Of a stretch of DNA of 64,000 bases, positions 38,411-49,184 are shown in pieces (position 1 is the stretch's first letter; the number at the start of each line of letters is the position of its first letter). Origin of the DNA: Thermoanaerobacterium thermosaccharolyticum DSM 571 (GTDB lineage Bacteria > Bacillota > Thermoanaerobacteria > Thermoanaerobacterales > Thermoanaerobacteraceae); the NCBI RefSeq assembly GCF_000145615.1, contig NC_014410.1, forward strand, positions 972,001 through 1,036,000. The letters are read 5' to 3'. The translations under genes and the position numbers were made by a program. Below the pieces are notes generated by a model, which saw only the letters and a list, made by a program, of their open reading frames with translations, was not told the origin of the DNA and did no database searches.

Positions 38411-40087
38411 ATGAAAGGTAAAAAGTTAAACGTTTTGTTACTGGTGATTTTTATGACTGTAGGAATACTTTTATCTGGATGTAGTAATTCAAGTAGGACA
38501 TCAAATAATAACACATCTAACAATAATAACAATGATAAACAAATGAAGACATTCACACTTTTCTATGATACATCAACTGCTACGCCAATTGACTATACAA
38601 AAACGCCTGTCTGGAAAAAACTTGAGGAATTAACAGGAGTGCATTTGCAGGTAAGCTATCTTGTTGGTACAGATGAACAATCAAAAGCGACACTTATGAT
38701 TAGTGGTGGAGATTTACCTGATTTGATTCAGACGAGTAATACAACATTTGATCTTTTTAAGAATGCTAATGATCTAGTACCACTAGATGATTTGATAGAT
38801 AAATACGGAACTAATATAAAGAGATGGTATTCACCGCAAGATCTTAATAAGATGAGAGACCCTAAAGATGGACATATATATTATTTAACACCAGCAAGAA
38901 AAACATCATATTTATATCCATATTCTGGTTTTTATTTACCACTAGAAGTACTTAAGGAAGCTGGATGGCCTAAAAAACTAACGTTAGATCAGTATTTTAA
39001 TATCATAGAGGATTATGTAAAAAAGCATCCAACTTATAATGGACAGCCAGTAATAGGATTTACTGCTCTCACTGATAATTGGAAAATATTCACTTTAACT
39101 GGTGCTCCAAGTTATCTGGCTGGTAATGCTAATACAGGCGATGTTTGGGTTGATGACAATAATAAAGCTCATCCATTTGCAATAAGTCAATGGGCACATG
39201 ATTATTATAAAAAGTTAAACGAGGAATGGAATAAAGGTATACTTGACAAGCAAATGTTTACTAGAAATTATGATTCTTATCTATCTTTGATTGCATCAGG
39301 AAGGGTTTTAGGATTTTACGATCAGCGTTGGGACATTCAAAATGCGATTAATTCACTAGAGCAGCAAAAACTTTATGATAGAGTACCTTTTGCTTTGCCG
39401 GTAACTTTCGATGGTGTTTCAAAAGAAGACTATAATAGTATGAATATGACAGGCAATAGTGCAGGTATTAGTATAACAAAAAGTTGTAAAGACCCAGTCG
39501 CTGCATTTAAATTTTTAGATGCTATGGCCAGTGATGAAGCTCTAAAACTTGAAAATTGGGGAATCGAAGGCAAAGACTATACTGTAAAAGATGGCAAAAT
39601 GTATATGACACCAGAACAATTGGCTCAATATAAAGATAGCAGCTATACACAAAAAGAAGGAATTGGGTTATATTGGTATTTTCCTCATCCCAATGCAGGA
39701 GAAAAGTTTGCTGATGGCAACTTTGTATCGCCTCAAGATAGCCCAGAATATATAGCTAGTTCATACAAACCTTATGAACAAGAAGTATTAAAAGCGTATA
39801 ATTTAACTAATTTATCACAAATGATGGCACCACCAATTGAGACACCTTACGGCTTTGTATACGATATAAGCATACCTGATAGTGAGCAGCAGATTAAGAT
39901 TGCAAATCAAAAGGCATCTGACCTTACGAGAAAATATGTGGCTCAAATGATACCTGCGAAACCAGACCAATTTGAAAGCATATGGAAACAATATGTGTCT
40001 GAAATGCAAAAAGCTAAATATGATCTTGAAGTACCTTATTTACAACAACAGATAGATTGGAGAATTCAACATTGGGGAGCAAAGTAA
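38411..40087 (+). CDS. extracellular solute-binding lipoprotein of importer 2
   Basis: A 558-aa lipoprotein with lipobox ILLSGC (Cys about residue 24) and an Asn/Ser/Thr-rich tether. The rest is a LplA/YtcQ-like oligosaccharide-binding protein, similar in size to that at 21724-23397. The start at 38411 follows GGGAGGG; an upstream GTG-initiated extension would bury the signal peptide. It is the first gene after the IS110 element and is followed by a 14-bp stem-loop before its permeases. Substrate is probably a xylo-oligomer, given XynA downstream. Confidence 0.88.
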   Translation: MKGKKLNVLLLVIFMTVGILLSGCSNSSRTSNNNTSNNNNNDKQMKTFTLFYDTSTATPIDYTKTPVWKKLEELTGVHLQVSYLVGTDEQSKATLMISGGDLPDLIQTSNTTFDLFKNANDLVPLDDLIDKYGTNIKRWYSPQDLNKMRDPKDGHIYYLTPARKTSYLYPYSGFYLPLEVLKEAGWPKKLTLDQYFNIIEDYVKKHPTYNGQPVIGFTALTDNWKIFTLTGAPSYLAGNANTGDVWVDDNNKAHPFAISQWAHDYYKKLNEEWNKGILDKQMFTRNYDSYLSLIASGRVLGFYDQRWDIQNAINSLEQQKLYDRVPFALPVTFDGVSKEDYNSMNMTGNSAGISITKSCKDPVAAFKFLDAMASDEALKLENWGIEGKDYTVKDGKMYMTPEQLAQYKDSSYTQKEGIGLYWYFPHPNAGEKFADGNFVSPQDSPEYIASSYKPYEQEVLKAYNLTNLSQMMAPPIETPYGFVYDISIPDSEQQIKIANQKASDLTRKYVAQMIPAKPDQFESIWKQYVSEMQKAKYDLEVPYLQQQIDWRIQHWGAK

Positions 40088-40105
40088 AATAACTAATTAT
40101 TTTTT

Positions 40106-40137
40106 GTAATGAAGTACGATCATTCGTACTTCATTAC
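40106..40137 (+). promoter_or_regulatory. stem-loop after the importer 2 binding protein gene
   Basis: A perfect 14-bp stem (GTAATGAAGTACGA with TCGTACTTCATTAC) with a TCAT loop and no T-run directly after it. It would let the binding protein transcript accumulate over the permeases. Confidence 0.7.
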
Positions 40138-40166
40138 ACTTAAAATATTTCTTTGGAGGATTGATC

Positions 40167-41143
40167 ATGACTGTTATAAATGAAGGAGCAGAAGTTTTAT
40201 CAAAAGAAAAAATGATAAATAATAGGAAAGGTAGGAGAAAAAATTTTTTAAAAAATTGAGCCAGCAAAAAGGATTAGTTTTGATTGTTTTGCCATTTCTA
40301 ATATTGTTGCTGATATTTAGTTATGTTCCATTGTGGGGCTGGATAATAGCATTTAAAAATTTTAATCCTGCTTTGGGAATTAGCAATTCTCCATGGGTTG
40401 GATTGGAAAATTTTAAAATGCTTTTTGAAGATCCAACTTTTTATCAGTCAATTAGGAATACATTAGGAATTAGCATTTTAAAATATTTTTTAGGATTTTT
40501 TTCCTCTATAACATTGGCAGTTTTAATAAATGAAGTTAGAAATATGAAATTTAAAAAGACAGTACAGACTATTTCATATTTACCACATTTTGTTTCATGG
40601 GTTGTTGCAGCTAGTATCGTACTTGATGTCCTTTCGCCGGATGGAGTTATAAATCAACTGCTTTTAAAGCTTCACATTATAAAACAATCAATTAATTTTA
40701 TAGGTGTCTCGCACCTTTTCTGGCCTTTAATGGCACTTTCTGATATGTGGAAAGAAGTGGGATGGAATTCAATTATTTATCTGGCGGCAATGACTGCCAT
40801 AGATAATGAGTTGTATGAGGCGGCCAGTATTGATGGAGCAGGTAGAATTAGAAGAATTTTTTCTATAACATTGCCATCTATAGTACCAACCATAAAAATA
40901 CTTTTAATATTAAATGCAGGGTGGATATTAAATGCTGGTTTTGAACAAGTTTTTCTATTATCAAATCCAATGGTTATAGATTATTCACAGACATTGGAAT
41001 TGTATGTATATAACTATGGTATACCAATGGGGAGATTTTCGTTTGCTACAGCAGCCGGTATATTTAATTCTGTTGTTTCGTTAGCGATGGTTACACTGGC
41101 AAATAGAATATCAAAAGCACTTAGCGGTGAAAGTGCATTCTAA
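40167..41143 (+). CDS. LplB-type ABC permease of importer 2, N-terminal frameshift
   Basis: The membrane domain is intact from about 40256 (LSQQKGLVLIVLPF onward, six predicted transmembrane segments, EAA loop YEAASIDGAGRIRRIFSI). The proper start appears to be ATG 40167, which has a GGAGG site 8 nt upstream and encodes MTVINEGAEVLSKEKM up to NFLKN, then stops at TGA. One extra A in the A-run at about 40250-40255 would join the two frames as NFLKKLSQQKG. Otherwise translation must start at TTG 40256, which has no ribosome site at useful distance. A real frameshift, ribosomal slippage or a sequence error are all possible. Confidence 0.75.
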
Positions 41144-41181
41144 TTCTAATTTAAATTTACAAATTCTCAGGGGGTTATAAA

Positions 41182-42087
41182 GTGGCTAAAAATAAGAGAA
41201 GAAGGTTGACCACAGAAGATATAGTATTTGATACGATTAATTATATTATTCTTACAATTGTAATAATTGTAACACTATATCCATTTATACACGTACTAGC
41301 GGTGTCATTTAATGATGCTATAGATACAGTAAGAGGTGGAATATATTTATTTCCAAGAAAATTTACAACTTTTAATTATGTTTCAATTTTGAGCGATCCG
41401 GAAATTTACAATGCGACAATAATTTCGGCATTGAGAGCAGTTATAGGTTCAGTATTAAATGTTATCGCTAGTATAATAGTTGCTTATGCTATAAGCAGAA
41501 GAGATTTTGTTTTAAGAGGTATTGTCTCGAAGATTTTTACTTACTCTATGTATTTTACCAGTGGTTTAATACCCTATTATCTGCTTATAAGAGATTTACA
41601 CCTTATGAACAATTTTTTAGTTTACATATTGCCTGGGATAGTAAGTGCATGGAATATAATGGTTGTGAGAAGCTATATTGATGGCTTACCAGCCAGTCTT
41701 GTTGAATCAGCTAAATTAGATGGGGCAAGTGAACTAAGAATAATATTTTCAATTATATTTCCGCTTAGTGTGCCAGTATTAGCAACAATAACGCTTTTTG
41801 TAGCTGTAGGACAGTGGAATTCGTGGTTTGATACTATGCTTTTTTGTTCAACAAATCCAAATTTAAGCACACTACAGTATGAATTGCAGAAGGTTTTGCA
41901 GTCAACTCAGCAGTTTACACAACAAGCTTCATTTGATATGGGATTAAGAAATAATACTAATTCAGTTACCCCTGAAAGCATAAGAGCTGCAATGACAATA
42001 GTAGCGGTTGTTCCTATTATGCTTGTTTATCCATTTTTGCAGAAGTACTTTGTAAAGGGTTTAACTATAGGTAGTGTTAAAGGTTAG
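41182..42087 (+). CDS. YtcP-type ABC permease of importer 2
   Basis: A 301-aa permease with six predicted membrane segments, EAA loop (LVESAKLDGASELRIIFSII) and the usual end LQKYFVKGLTIGSVKG. The start is GTG 41182 after AGGGGGTT. It pairs with the preceding LplB-type permease. No ATPase follows. Confidence 0.88.
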   Translation: MAKNKRRRLTTEDIVFDTINYIILTIVIIVTLYPFIHVLAVSFNDAIDTVRGGIYLFPRKFTTFNYVSILSDPEIYNATIISALRAVIGSVLNVIASIIVAYAISRRDFVLRGIVSKIFTYSMYFTSGLIPYYLLIRDLHLMNNFLVYILPGIVSAWNIMVVRSYIDGLPASLVESAKLDGASELRIIFSIIFPLSVPVLATITLFVAVGQWNSWFDTMLFCSTNPNLSTLQYELQKVLQSTQQFTQQASFDMGLRNNTNSVTPESIRAAMTIVAVVPIMLVYPFLQKYFVKGLTIGSVKG

Positions 42088-42221
42088 CCCGTTTCTGATT
42101 TTTATATAGATGCTGAAAGGGGGGATTAAAAATATTTATTTTTTAGATTAAGTCTTTTTAATTGTGAGGTGATAGTAAATAAATTTTTCAATGAATTAAA
42201 TTTACTGAGGGAGGAAGTAAG

Positions 42222-45200
42222 ATGAAAAATAATTTAAGTAAGTTTGTATCTATTTTTACAGCTTTTATAATGATTTTTGGAACATCATTGTTTTTTCCAC
42301 ACGTAAGTGCATTTGCAGATGATAATAATGCGAATTTGGTTTCTAATGGGGACTTTGAATCAGGTACAATTGATGGATGGATTAAGCAAGGTAACCCGAC
42401 ATTAGCAGCAACGACTGAGGAAGCAATTGGGCAATACAGTATGAAAGTTGCGGGTAGAACACAAACATATGAAGGACCTGCATATAGCTTTTTAGGGAAA
42501 ATGCAGAAAGGTCAATCATATAACGTATCGCTTAAAGTTAGACTTGTTTCTGGACAAAATTCATCCAATCCTTTGATTACTGTGACAATGTTTAGAGAAG
42601 ATGACAATGGCAAACATTATGATACAATAGTTTGGCAAAAACAAGTTTCTGAGGATTCATGGACTACTGTAAACGGGACTTATACATTAGATTACACTGG
42701 AACATTAAAAACATTATATATGTACGTAGAATCGCCAGATCCAACGCTGGAATACTATATTGATGATGTTGTAGTGACACCACAAAATCCAATACAAGTA
42801 GGTGAAATTTCGAATAATCAAATCACAATACAAAATGACATTCCAGATTTGTACTCTGTATTTAAAGATTATTTTCCAATCGGTGTTGCGGTTGATCCAA
42901 GTAGATTAAATGATACTGATCCACATGCTCAATTGACAGCTAAACATTTTAATATGCTTGTTGCAGAAAACGCCATGAAACCGGAAAGCTTGCAACCTAC
43001 AGAAGGGAACTTTACTTTCGATAATGCTGATAAAATTGTTAATTATGCAATAGCACATAACATGAAAATGAGAGGTCATACATTGCTTTGGCATAATCAA
43101 GTTCCTGACTGGTTTTTCCAAGACCCAAATGACCCAACTAAACCAGCTTCAAGGGATCTGCTGCTTCAAAGATTAAAAACTCACATAGCAACTGTGTTAG
43201 ATCACTTTAAAACGAAGTACGGTGCACAAAATCCAATTATTGGCTGGGATGTTGTAAATGAAGTTCTTGATGATAATGGTAACTTAAGAAATTCTAAGTG
43301 GTTACAAATAATAGGTCCTGATTATATTGAAAAAGCTTTTGAATATGCACATGAAGCAGATCCATCTATGAAATTATTTATTAATGATTATAACATTGAA
43401 AATAATGGCGTTAAAACTCAAGCTATGTATGACTTAGTGAAAAAATTAAAGAGTGAAGGTGTGCCGATAAACGGAATAGGCATGCAAATGCATATAAATA
43501 TAAATTCTAATATAGACAATATAAAAGCTTCTATAGAAAAACTTGCTTCATTAGGTGTGGAAATACAGGTAACTGAATTAGATATGAATATGAATGGCAA
43601 TATATCAAATGAAGCATTGCTTAAACAAGCTAGATTGTATAAACAATTGTTTGATTTATTTAAAGCTGAGAAACCGTATATAACTGCTGTAGTTTTTTGG
43701 GGAGTTTCAGATGATGTAACTTGGCTTAGTAAGCCAAATGCTCCGCTGCTTTTTGATTCAAAATTGCAGGCGAAGCCAGCATTCTGGGCAATAGTAGATC
43801 CAAGCAAAGCTATACCTGATATTCAATCTGCAAAAGCTTTAGAAGGATCACCGACGATTGGTGAAAATGTTGATAACTCTTGGAAACTTGTAAAACCATT
43901 GTATGCAAATACTTATGTAGAAGGAACTGTCGGAGCAACTGCTACTGTCAAATCTATGTGGGATACTAAAAACTTATATTTGTTAGTACAAGTTTCAGAC
44001 AATACTCCATCTAGTAATGATGGTATTGAGATTTTTGTAGACAAGAATGACAACAAATCTACTTCTTATGAAACTGATGATGAACATTATACAATTAAGA
44101 GGGATGGTACAGGGAGTTCAGATATTACCAAATACGTGACATCTAATGCTGACGGATATATAGCACAGCTAGCTATTCCAATTGAAGATATTAATCCTGC
44201 ACTTAATAATAAAATTGGATTTGACATTAGAATAAATGATGATAAAGGTAATGGTAATATAGATGCAATAACAGTTTGGAATGATTATACAAACAGTCAA
44301 GACACAAATACATCATATTTTGGAGATATAGTATTATCAAAACCCGCACAAATTGCAACAGCTATATATGGTACTCCTGTTATTGATGGTAAAATAGATG
44401 ATATTTGGAATAATGTTGGAGGTATTTCGACAAATACATGGGTTTTGGGTTCAAATGGTGCTACTGCAACAGCAAAAATGATGTGGGACGATAAGTACCT
44501 TTATGTTCTTGCGGTTGTCACAGATGAAAATTTGAATAAATCGAGTGTCAATCCGTACGAACAAGACTCTGTAGAAGTCTTTGTAGATCAGAATAATGAT
44601 AAAACTTCCTATTATGAAAGTGATGACGGCCAATATAGAGTTAACTATGACAATGAGCAAAGTTTCGGAGGAAGCACTAATTCAAACGGATTTATGTCGG
44701 CAACAAGCATTACACAGAATGGTTACATTGTAGAAGAAGCTATTCCATTTACAGCTATTATTCCATCAAACAGCACAATAATAGGATTTGACTTGCAAGT
44801 TAATGATGCAAATGAAAATGGGCAAAGAACGGGAATAGTTACATGGTGCGATCCCAGCGGCAATTCATGGCAAGATACTTCAGGATTTGGCAATTTGTTG
44901 CTTACAGGTAAGCCATCTGGTGACACTAGTTCAAATAATAATATCAATAGCAGTATAAATAACACAATCGGCATAGTAACAAAGAATGGAAATGTCATCA
45001 CATTGACGCTTGATGCAGGAAAAGCTAAAGACCTTATAAACAATACAAAAGACAAGAATGTAGTATTCGACCTTACAACGCTTGGAACAAGCCAACAAAA
45101 AATTGTAGAAATTTCAAAAGATATTTTGACTGCTAGTGCTGCCAGTGACAAAGACATCGTTATAAAATCTGACAATGCATCAATAGTATTGTCAGAAGAT

Positions 45201-46070
45201 ACATTAGATCCAAGTCAGATAGCGAGTGGAGTTAATATATCTATAAAAGACAACGGAAAGCCAAATGCATCAAATTACGTACCACTTTCTAATATGATAG
45301 ACATAAGCATTAAATCAGACAGTGGAAATGTAGTATTAGTAAAACCAGTAGAGGTGACATTAAATATATCAAAAGCTAACGATCCAAGAAAAGTTGCTGT
45401 GTACTACTACAATCCAACAACAAGCCAATGGGAATATGTAGGAGGAAAAGTGGACGCATTATCTGGAACAATAACATTCAATGCTACACATTTCTCACAA
45501 TATGCAGCATTTGAGTATGACAAGACGTTTAATGACATAAAAGATAACTGGGCAAAAGATGTAATAGAAGTATTAGCATCAAGGCATATAGTAGAAGGAA
45601 TGACAGATACTCAGTATGAACCAAGCAAGACAGTAACAAGAGCAGAATTCACAGCAATGATACTGAGGTTATTAAACATAAAAGAAGAAGCATACAGCGG
45701 AGAATTTAGCGATGTAAAGAGTGGAGACTGGTATGCAAATGCAATAGAAGCAGCATACAAAGCTGGAATAATTGAAGGTGACGGAAAGAACATGAGGCCA
45801 AATGATAGCATAACACGAGAAGAGATGACAGCCATAGCCATGAGAGCATACGAGATGCTTACATCCTATAAAGAAGAGAATATAGGAGCGACATCATTTA
45901 ATGATGACAAATCAATAAGTGATTGGGCAAAGAATGTAGTGGCAAATGCAACTAAATTGGGAATAGTAAATGGAGAGCCAAATAACGTGTTTGCACCTAA
46001 AGGAATAGCTACAAGAGCAGAAGCAGCAGCTATAGTATACGGCTTATTAGAGAAATCAAATAATCTGTAA
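42222..46070 (+). CDS. xynA: modular S-layer-anchored GH10 endoxylanase
   Basis: A 1282-aa secreted endo-1,4-beta-xylanase. Order: signal peptide (1-32, ending HVSAFA); one CBM22 (about 37-190); GH10 catalytic domain (about 200-530) with acid/base Glu in WDVVNEVLD (about 348) and nucleophile Glu in QVTELDMN (about 452); two CBM9 modules (about 545-705 and 712-900); a Ser/Asn linker; a region of about 170 residues of unclear fold; and three SLH motifs (from about 1100) that hold the enzyme on the cell wall. It makes the oligomers taken up by the neighbouring importers. GAGGGAGG precedes ATG 42222. Confidence 0.95.
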   Translation: MKNNLSKFVSIFTAFIMIFGTSLFFPHVSAFADDNNANLVSNGDFESGTIDGWIKQGNPTLAATTEEAIGQYSMKVAGRTQTYEGPAYSFLGKMQKGQSYNVSLKVRLVSGQNSSNPLITVTMFREDDNGKHYDTIVWQKQVSEDSWTTVNGTYTLDYTGTLKTLYMYVESPDPTLEYYIDDVVVTPQNPIQVGEISNNQITIQNDIPDLYSVFKDYFPIGVAVDPSRLNDTDPHAQLTAKHFNMLVAENAMKPESLQPTEGNFTFDNADKIVNYAIAHNMKMRGHTLLWHNQVPDWFFQDPNDPTKPASRDLLLQRLKTHIATVLDHFKTKYGAQNPIIGWDVVNEVLDDNGNLRNSKWLQIIGPDYIEKAFEYAHEADPSMKLFINDYNIENNGVKTQAMYDLVKKLKSEGVPINGIGMQMHININSNIDNIKASIEKLASLGVEIQVTELDMNMNGNISNEALLKQARLYKQLFDLFKAEKPYITAVVFWGVSDDVTWLSKPNAPLLFDSKLQAKPAFWAIVDPSKAIPDIQSAKALEGSPTIGENVDNSWKLVKPLYANTYVEGTVGATATVKSMWDTKNLYLLVQVSDNTPSSNDGIEIFVDKNDNKSTSYETDDEHYTIKRDGTGSSDITKYVTSNADGYIAQLAIPIEDINPALNNKIGFDIRINDDKGNGNIDAITVWNDYTNSQDTNTSYFGDIVLSKPAQIATAIYGTPVIDGKIDDIWNNVGGISTNTWVLGSNGATATAKMMWDDKYLYVLAVVTDENLNKSSVNPYEQDSVEVFVDQNNDKTSYYESDDGQYRVNYDNEQSFGGSTNSNGFMSATSITQNGYIVEEAIPFTAIIPSNSTIIGFDLQVNDANENGQRTGIVTWCDPSGNSWQDTSGFGNLLLTGKPSGDTSSNNNINSSINNTIGIVTKNGNVITLTLDAGKAKDLINNTKDKNVVFDLTTLGTSQQKIVEISKDILTASAASDKDIVIKSDNASIVLSEDTLDPSQIASGVNISIKDNGKPNASNYVPLSNMIDISIKSDSGNVVLVKPVEVTLNISKANDPRKVAVYYYNPTTSQWEYVGGKVDALSGTITFNATHFSQYAAFEYDKTFNDIKDNWAKDVIEVLASRHIVEGMTDTQYEPSKTVTRAEFTAMILRLLNIKEEAYSGEFSDVKSGDWYANAIEAAYKAGIIEGDGKNMRPNDSITREEMTAIAMRAYEMLTSYKEENIGATSFNDDKSISDWAKNVVANATKLGIVNGEPNNVFAPKGIATRAEAAAIVYGLLEKSNNL

Positions 46071-46073
46071 GTA

Positions 46074-46108
46074 AAAAGGCAGAGGGAATTCAATCCTCCT
46101 GCCTTTTA
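46074..46108. terminator. terminator between xynA and the convergent GH10 gene
   Basis: A stem AAAAGGCAGAGG with CCTCCTGCCTTTT closes the two converging transcripts. A-run before and T-run after make it usable from both sides. Confidence 0.85.
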
Positions 46109-46114
46109 AATATT

Positions 46115-47356
46115 TTACACTGTGATTTCTATTAATGTGCTGTTTTTATCGAGGTTAAAGTGTAATTTTATATTGTCAATAATTAACTCGTATTCGCCTA
46201 AGAAGCCTGTAAATTCAAACTCGCCGGTATTGTTTGTAACGAGACGCGTAGGATGAGTCCACCACTCTTTTTTGATAAGTTTTTTTAGTTCATAGTATGA
46301 AGGTTTACATGAATTGTCACGGCGTAAAAGACCTGCAGGTGCACCAAGCCACGCATTTTCATCGCAAAAATTCCACCATGTGATTGATTCTACCATTGGA
46401 TGTGAAAAAAGAGTTTTATAATGCTTTATAATTTCCATTGCTTGTCGTTCTTCACCATCAGGCGTTGAGGGCCAATCGCTAATTTGGTAGTCATTAAGAT
46501 CTTCTATTTCCGGAGGCATTAAATGTCCTGATAATAAAGTATTCTCTGTGAAATGCAGGGGAATATTAAAACGCGAAAAACGCTCTAATATCTCTAAAGT
46601 TTTTTCAACTCCCCAATATCCTTGATGCATGTGTGATTGGATTCCTATGGCATCAATAGGGATTCCAGCTTCAAGGCATCCTTCTATAAGTATTTCGTAT
46701 GAAATAGATGTATTAAAGTCATTTATAAGTAGAACAGCATCAGGATTAGCCTTTTTTGCTTCATTAAAAACTTCTTTTACGAGGCGAATGCGCCCTAATT
46801 CTTTGCATATTCTGGTTATACCATTATCGTATTTATCAAAAATAGGCATAATGACGACTTCATTGATTACATCCCATATATCTACTAATCCTTTAAAATC
46901 GCTTACTTCACGCTTTATGCGATAAAGTTGAGCTTTCAAAATTTCTTCATTTCTCATATTTAAAAGCCAAGGTGCAGTTACGGTATGCCAGCAGAGGGGA
47001 TGTCCTTTTACAAGGCACCCTTTTGATACAAGCCATTCTGAGGCTTTTTTAAGTCTATTTGTATCTGGTTTTCCCTTTTCAGGTTCAAATCTACCCCAAT
47101 AAAAAGGTATTGTAGCATAATTAAATATGTCAAGAAATTTTTTAAAGCGCTCTTCGATTTTTGCTTTATCGTTTTCTTTTAACTCGTCATTAGCAAGTGG
47201 AAGAGAATCAAATGCTCCACATCCAAATAAAAATTTATGCTTTACCTGAGATACAGTGATTTCCGTGTCTTTTATAGGAGAACCGTCTTTTTTAGTCAGT
47301 CTGATCTTGACGATTCCTTTGCGATGTTTTAATTTATCTGCAGCGTCTACGTTCAT
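46115..47356 (-). CDS. intracellular GH10 xylanase
   Basis: A 413-aa family 10 xylanase without a signal peptide. A short N-terminal beta-domain (HRKGIVKIRLTKKDG) precedes the barrel. The acid/base Glu is in DIWDVINEVVI and the nucleophile Glu in LHFTENTLLSG. WWNFCDENAWLGAPAGLLR is a further active-site block. A small beta-rich C-terminus (FEFTGFLGEYELIIDN) ends it. The start at 47356 lies 7 nt after GGAGGG. Such enzymes trim imported oligomers in the cytoplasm. It is alone on the minus strand. Confidence 0.9.
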   Translation of the reverse strand: MNVDAADKLKHRKGIVKIRLTKKDGSPIKDTEITVSQVKHKFLFGCGAFDSLPLANDELKENDKAKIEERFKKFLDIFNYATIPFYWGRFEPEKGKPDTNRLKKASEWLVSKGCLVKGHPLCWHTVTAPWLLNMRNEEILKAQLYRIKREVSDFKGLVDIWDVINEVVIMPIFDKYDNGITRICKELGRIRLVKEVFNEAKKANPDAVLLINDFNTSISYEILIEGCLEAGIPIDAIGIQSHMHQGYWGVEKTLEILERFSRFNIPLHFTENTLLSGHLMPPEIEDLNDYQISDWPSTPDGEERQAMEIIKHYKTLFSHPMVESITWWNFCDENAWLGAPAGLLRRDNSCKPSYYELKKLIKKEWWTHPTRLVTNNTGEFEFTGFLGEYELIIDNIKLHFNLDKNSTLIEITV

Positions 47357-47620
47357 TAATAATCCCTCCAACGATATGTAATTGTTTATAAATAAAATTT
47401 ACTCTCATACTTTAGATAAGTCAATAAATTATGCATGTAAGACTAGCATAATATTAAGGTACTTTTTTGTCATATTTGATGATTGGCTTTTTTACGATGC
47501 ATTTAAAAAAGTAAAAATATCTAAGATTGTAGTAAAAAATTTATATTCATTCTAATTATATGGTATTTTATCATATTATTGTAAACAATTTAGTTAAAAA
47601 AATAGAAGGGATGTGGAGGC

Positions 47621-48943
47621 ATGAAGCTGTTTAAAAAAATCATGTTGATCTTTTTATCAATAATGTTGATAGTCAGTACATCAGCATGTGGCACTGGCTC
47701 AAATAACTCAAGTAATTCTAACGCTTCTAAATCTTCGAAGTCTTCTGGCACAAATGAAAAGATAACGCTTACATTTTGGAATATCTTCACTAGCGACCCG
47801 CAAAAGACCATAGTCAAGAATATAGTAGACAAATGGAACCAAGAAAATCCGAATGTGCAGATAGAACAAAGTATTACTGAAAATGATGCATATAAGACAA
47901 AGATAAAAACAGCTATTGCAGCAAATGAAGCACCTGATATTATTTATGCGTGGGGCGGTGGTTTTTCTAAACCTTTTGTAGATGCTGGCAAGATACTTTC
48001 GCTAGATGATTATTTAAATGATGGAACAAAAGATAAGATGTTGCCTGGCGCGCTTAATAATATTACGTACAATGGAAAGGTTTACGGATTAACTTTTGCT
48101 CAACAGGCAAGTGTACTTTACGTGAATAAAGAATTATTTGACAAATACAGTGTTAAAATTCCTACTACATTCAGCGAATTGGTTGATGCAATAAAGACTT
48201 TTAAAGCAAATGGAATTACGCCATTTGCCTTAGGTGAAAAAGACGAATGGCCAGGAATGTGGTACTATGACATGATAGCGCTCCGCGAGGCCGGTGCACA
48301 GCTTTCTAGAGACGCATTAAACGGAAAAGCTTCATTTGAAGATCAGGCATTTATAAATGCTGCCGAGAAGCTTCAGGAAATGGTAAATGCTGGAGCATTT
48401 GATCAAGGTGTTATGGGCCTAACAAGAGATGAGGCTACAGCAGAATTTAATCAAGGTAAAGCTGCTATGTATTTCGGAGGAAATTTCGATGCAGCATCAT
48501 TTGAAGTAGACTCATCTTTAGTTAAAGGAAAAGTTGAAGCTGTAAGATTCCCAACGATTGAAGGTGGCAAAGGCGATCCTACAGAATACATTGGTGGAGG
48601 CAGTGATGTGTTGCTTGTAAATGCTAATACAAAGTATAAGGATGAGGCTGTGAAAGCAGCTAAATATCTTGCAGAAAATATGTCTCTTGAGTTTTACAAA
48701 GTTGGTGCTGCTTTGCCTACGTGGAAATACGATAGTGTAGATCAGTCAAAAGTTGATCCTTTAGAGATACAGATAATGAATAACATTGTGGCAAATTCAA
48801 AAGACAGTGTTCTTGCGTGGGATCTGTATCTTGAAGGAGATCAGGCACAGACACATAAAGACTTGGTGGCACAATTGTTTGCAAAACAAATTACACCACA
48901 AGATTATGCAAAGCAGATGCAGGAAAAAATCAATGGGAAATAA
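47621..48943 (+). CDS. xylo-oligosaccharide-binding lipoprotein, copy 1 (importer 3)
   Basis: A 440-aa family-1 (UgpB/MalE-like) binding protein. The lipobox lies in VSTSACGTG (Cys about residue 22), followed by a Ser/Asn tether. It is highly similar to the next gene along its whole length (for example NDAYKTKIKTAIAANEAPDI and EKDEWPGMWYYDMIALRE are shared). Both copies have related leader regions. TGGAGG precedes ATG 47621. It probably serves neutral xylo-oligomers. Confidence 0.9.
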   Translation: MKLFKKIMLIFLSIMLIVSTSACGTGSNNSSNSNASKSSKSSGTNEKITLTFWNIFTSDPQKTIVKNIVDKWNQENPNVQIEQSITENDAYKTKIKTAIAANEAPDIIYAWGGGFSKPFVDAGKILSLDDYLNDGTKDKMLPGALNNITYNGKVYGLTFAQQASVLYVNKELFDKYSVKIPTTFSELVDAIKTFKANGITPFALGEKDEWPGMWYYDMIALREAGAQLSRDALNGKASFEDQAFINAAEKLQEMVNAGAFDQGVMGLTRDEATAEFNQGKAAMYFGGNFDAASFEVDSSLVKGKVEAVRFPTIEGGKGDPTEYIGGGSDVLLVNANTKYKDEAVKAAKYLAENMSLEFYKVGAALPTWKYDSVDQSKVDPLEIQIMNNIVANSKDSVLAWDLYLEGDQAQTHKDLVAQLFAKQITPQDYAKQMQEKINGK

Positions 48944-48980
48944 TGATGAAATGGGATATATTCTGATGTGTTTTGATGTA

Positions 48981-49017
48981 AAATCGCAAAGCTACTGAAC
49001 TGGTGGCTTTGCGATTT
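48981..49017 (+). promoter_or_regulatory. stem-loop after binding protein copy 1
   Basis: A perfect 12-bp stem AAATCGCAAAGC with GCTTTGCGATTT and a 13-nt loop. A weak T-rich stretch follows later. It may act as a terminator or stabiliser. Confidence 0.65.
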
Positions 49018-49184
49018 GCTGTTATTAATTTTTAGAAGTAATAATATATTAAGAATTTCGTTAATTAGTAAAGATATTAAAGATTGTGGTAAAAAAATTG
49101 TATTCATTATGTTTGCATAATGTTTTATTATATAGACGTAAGTTGTAAACATTACAATAAACATTAGAGAAAGGATGCGGAACA

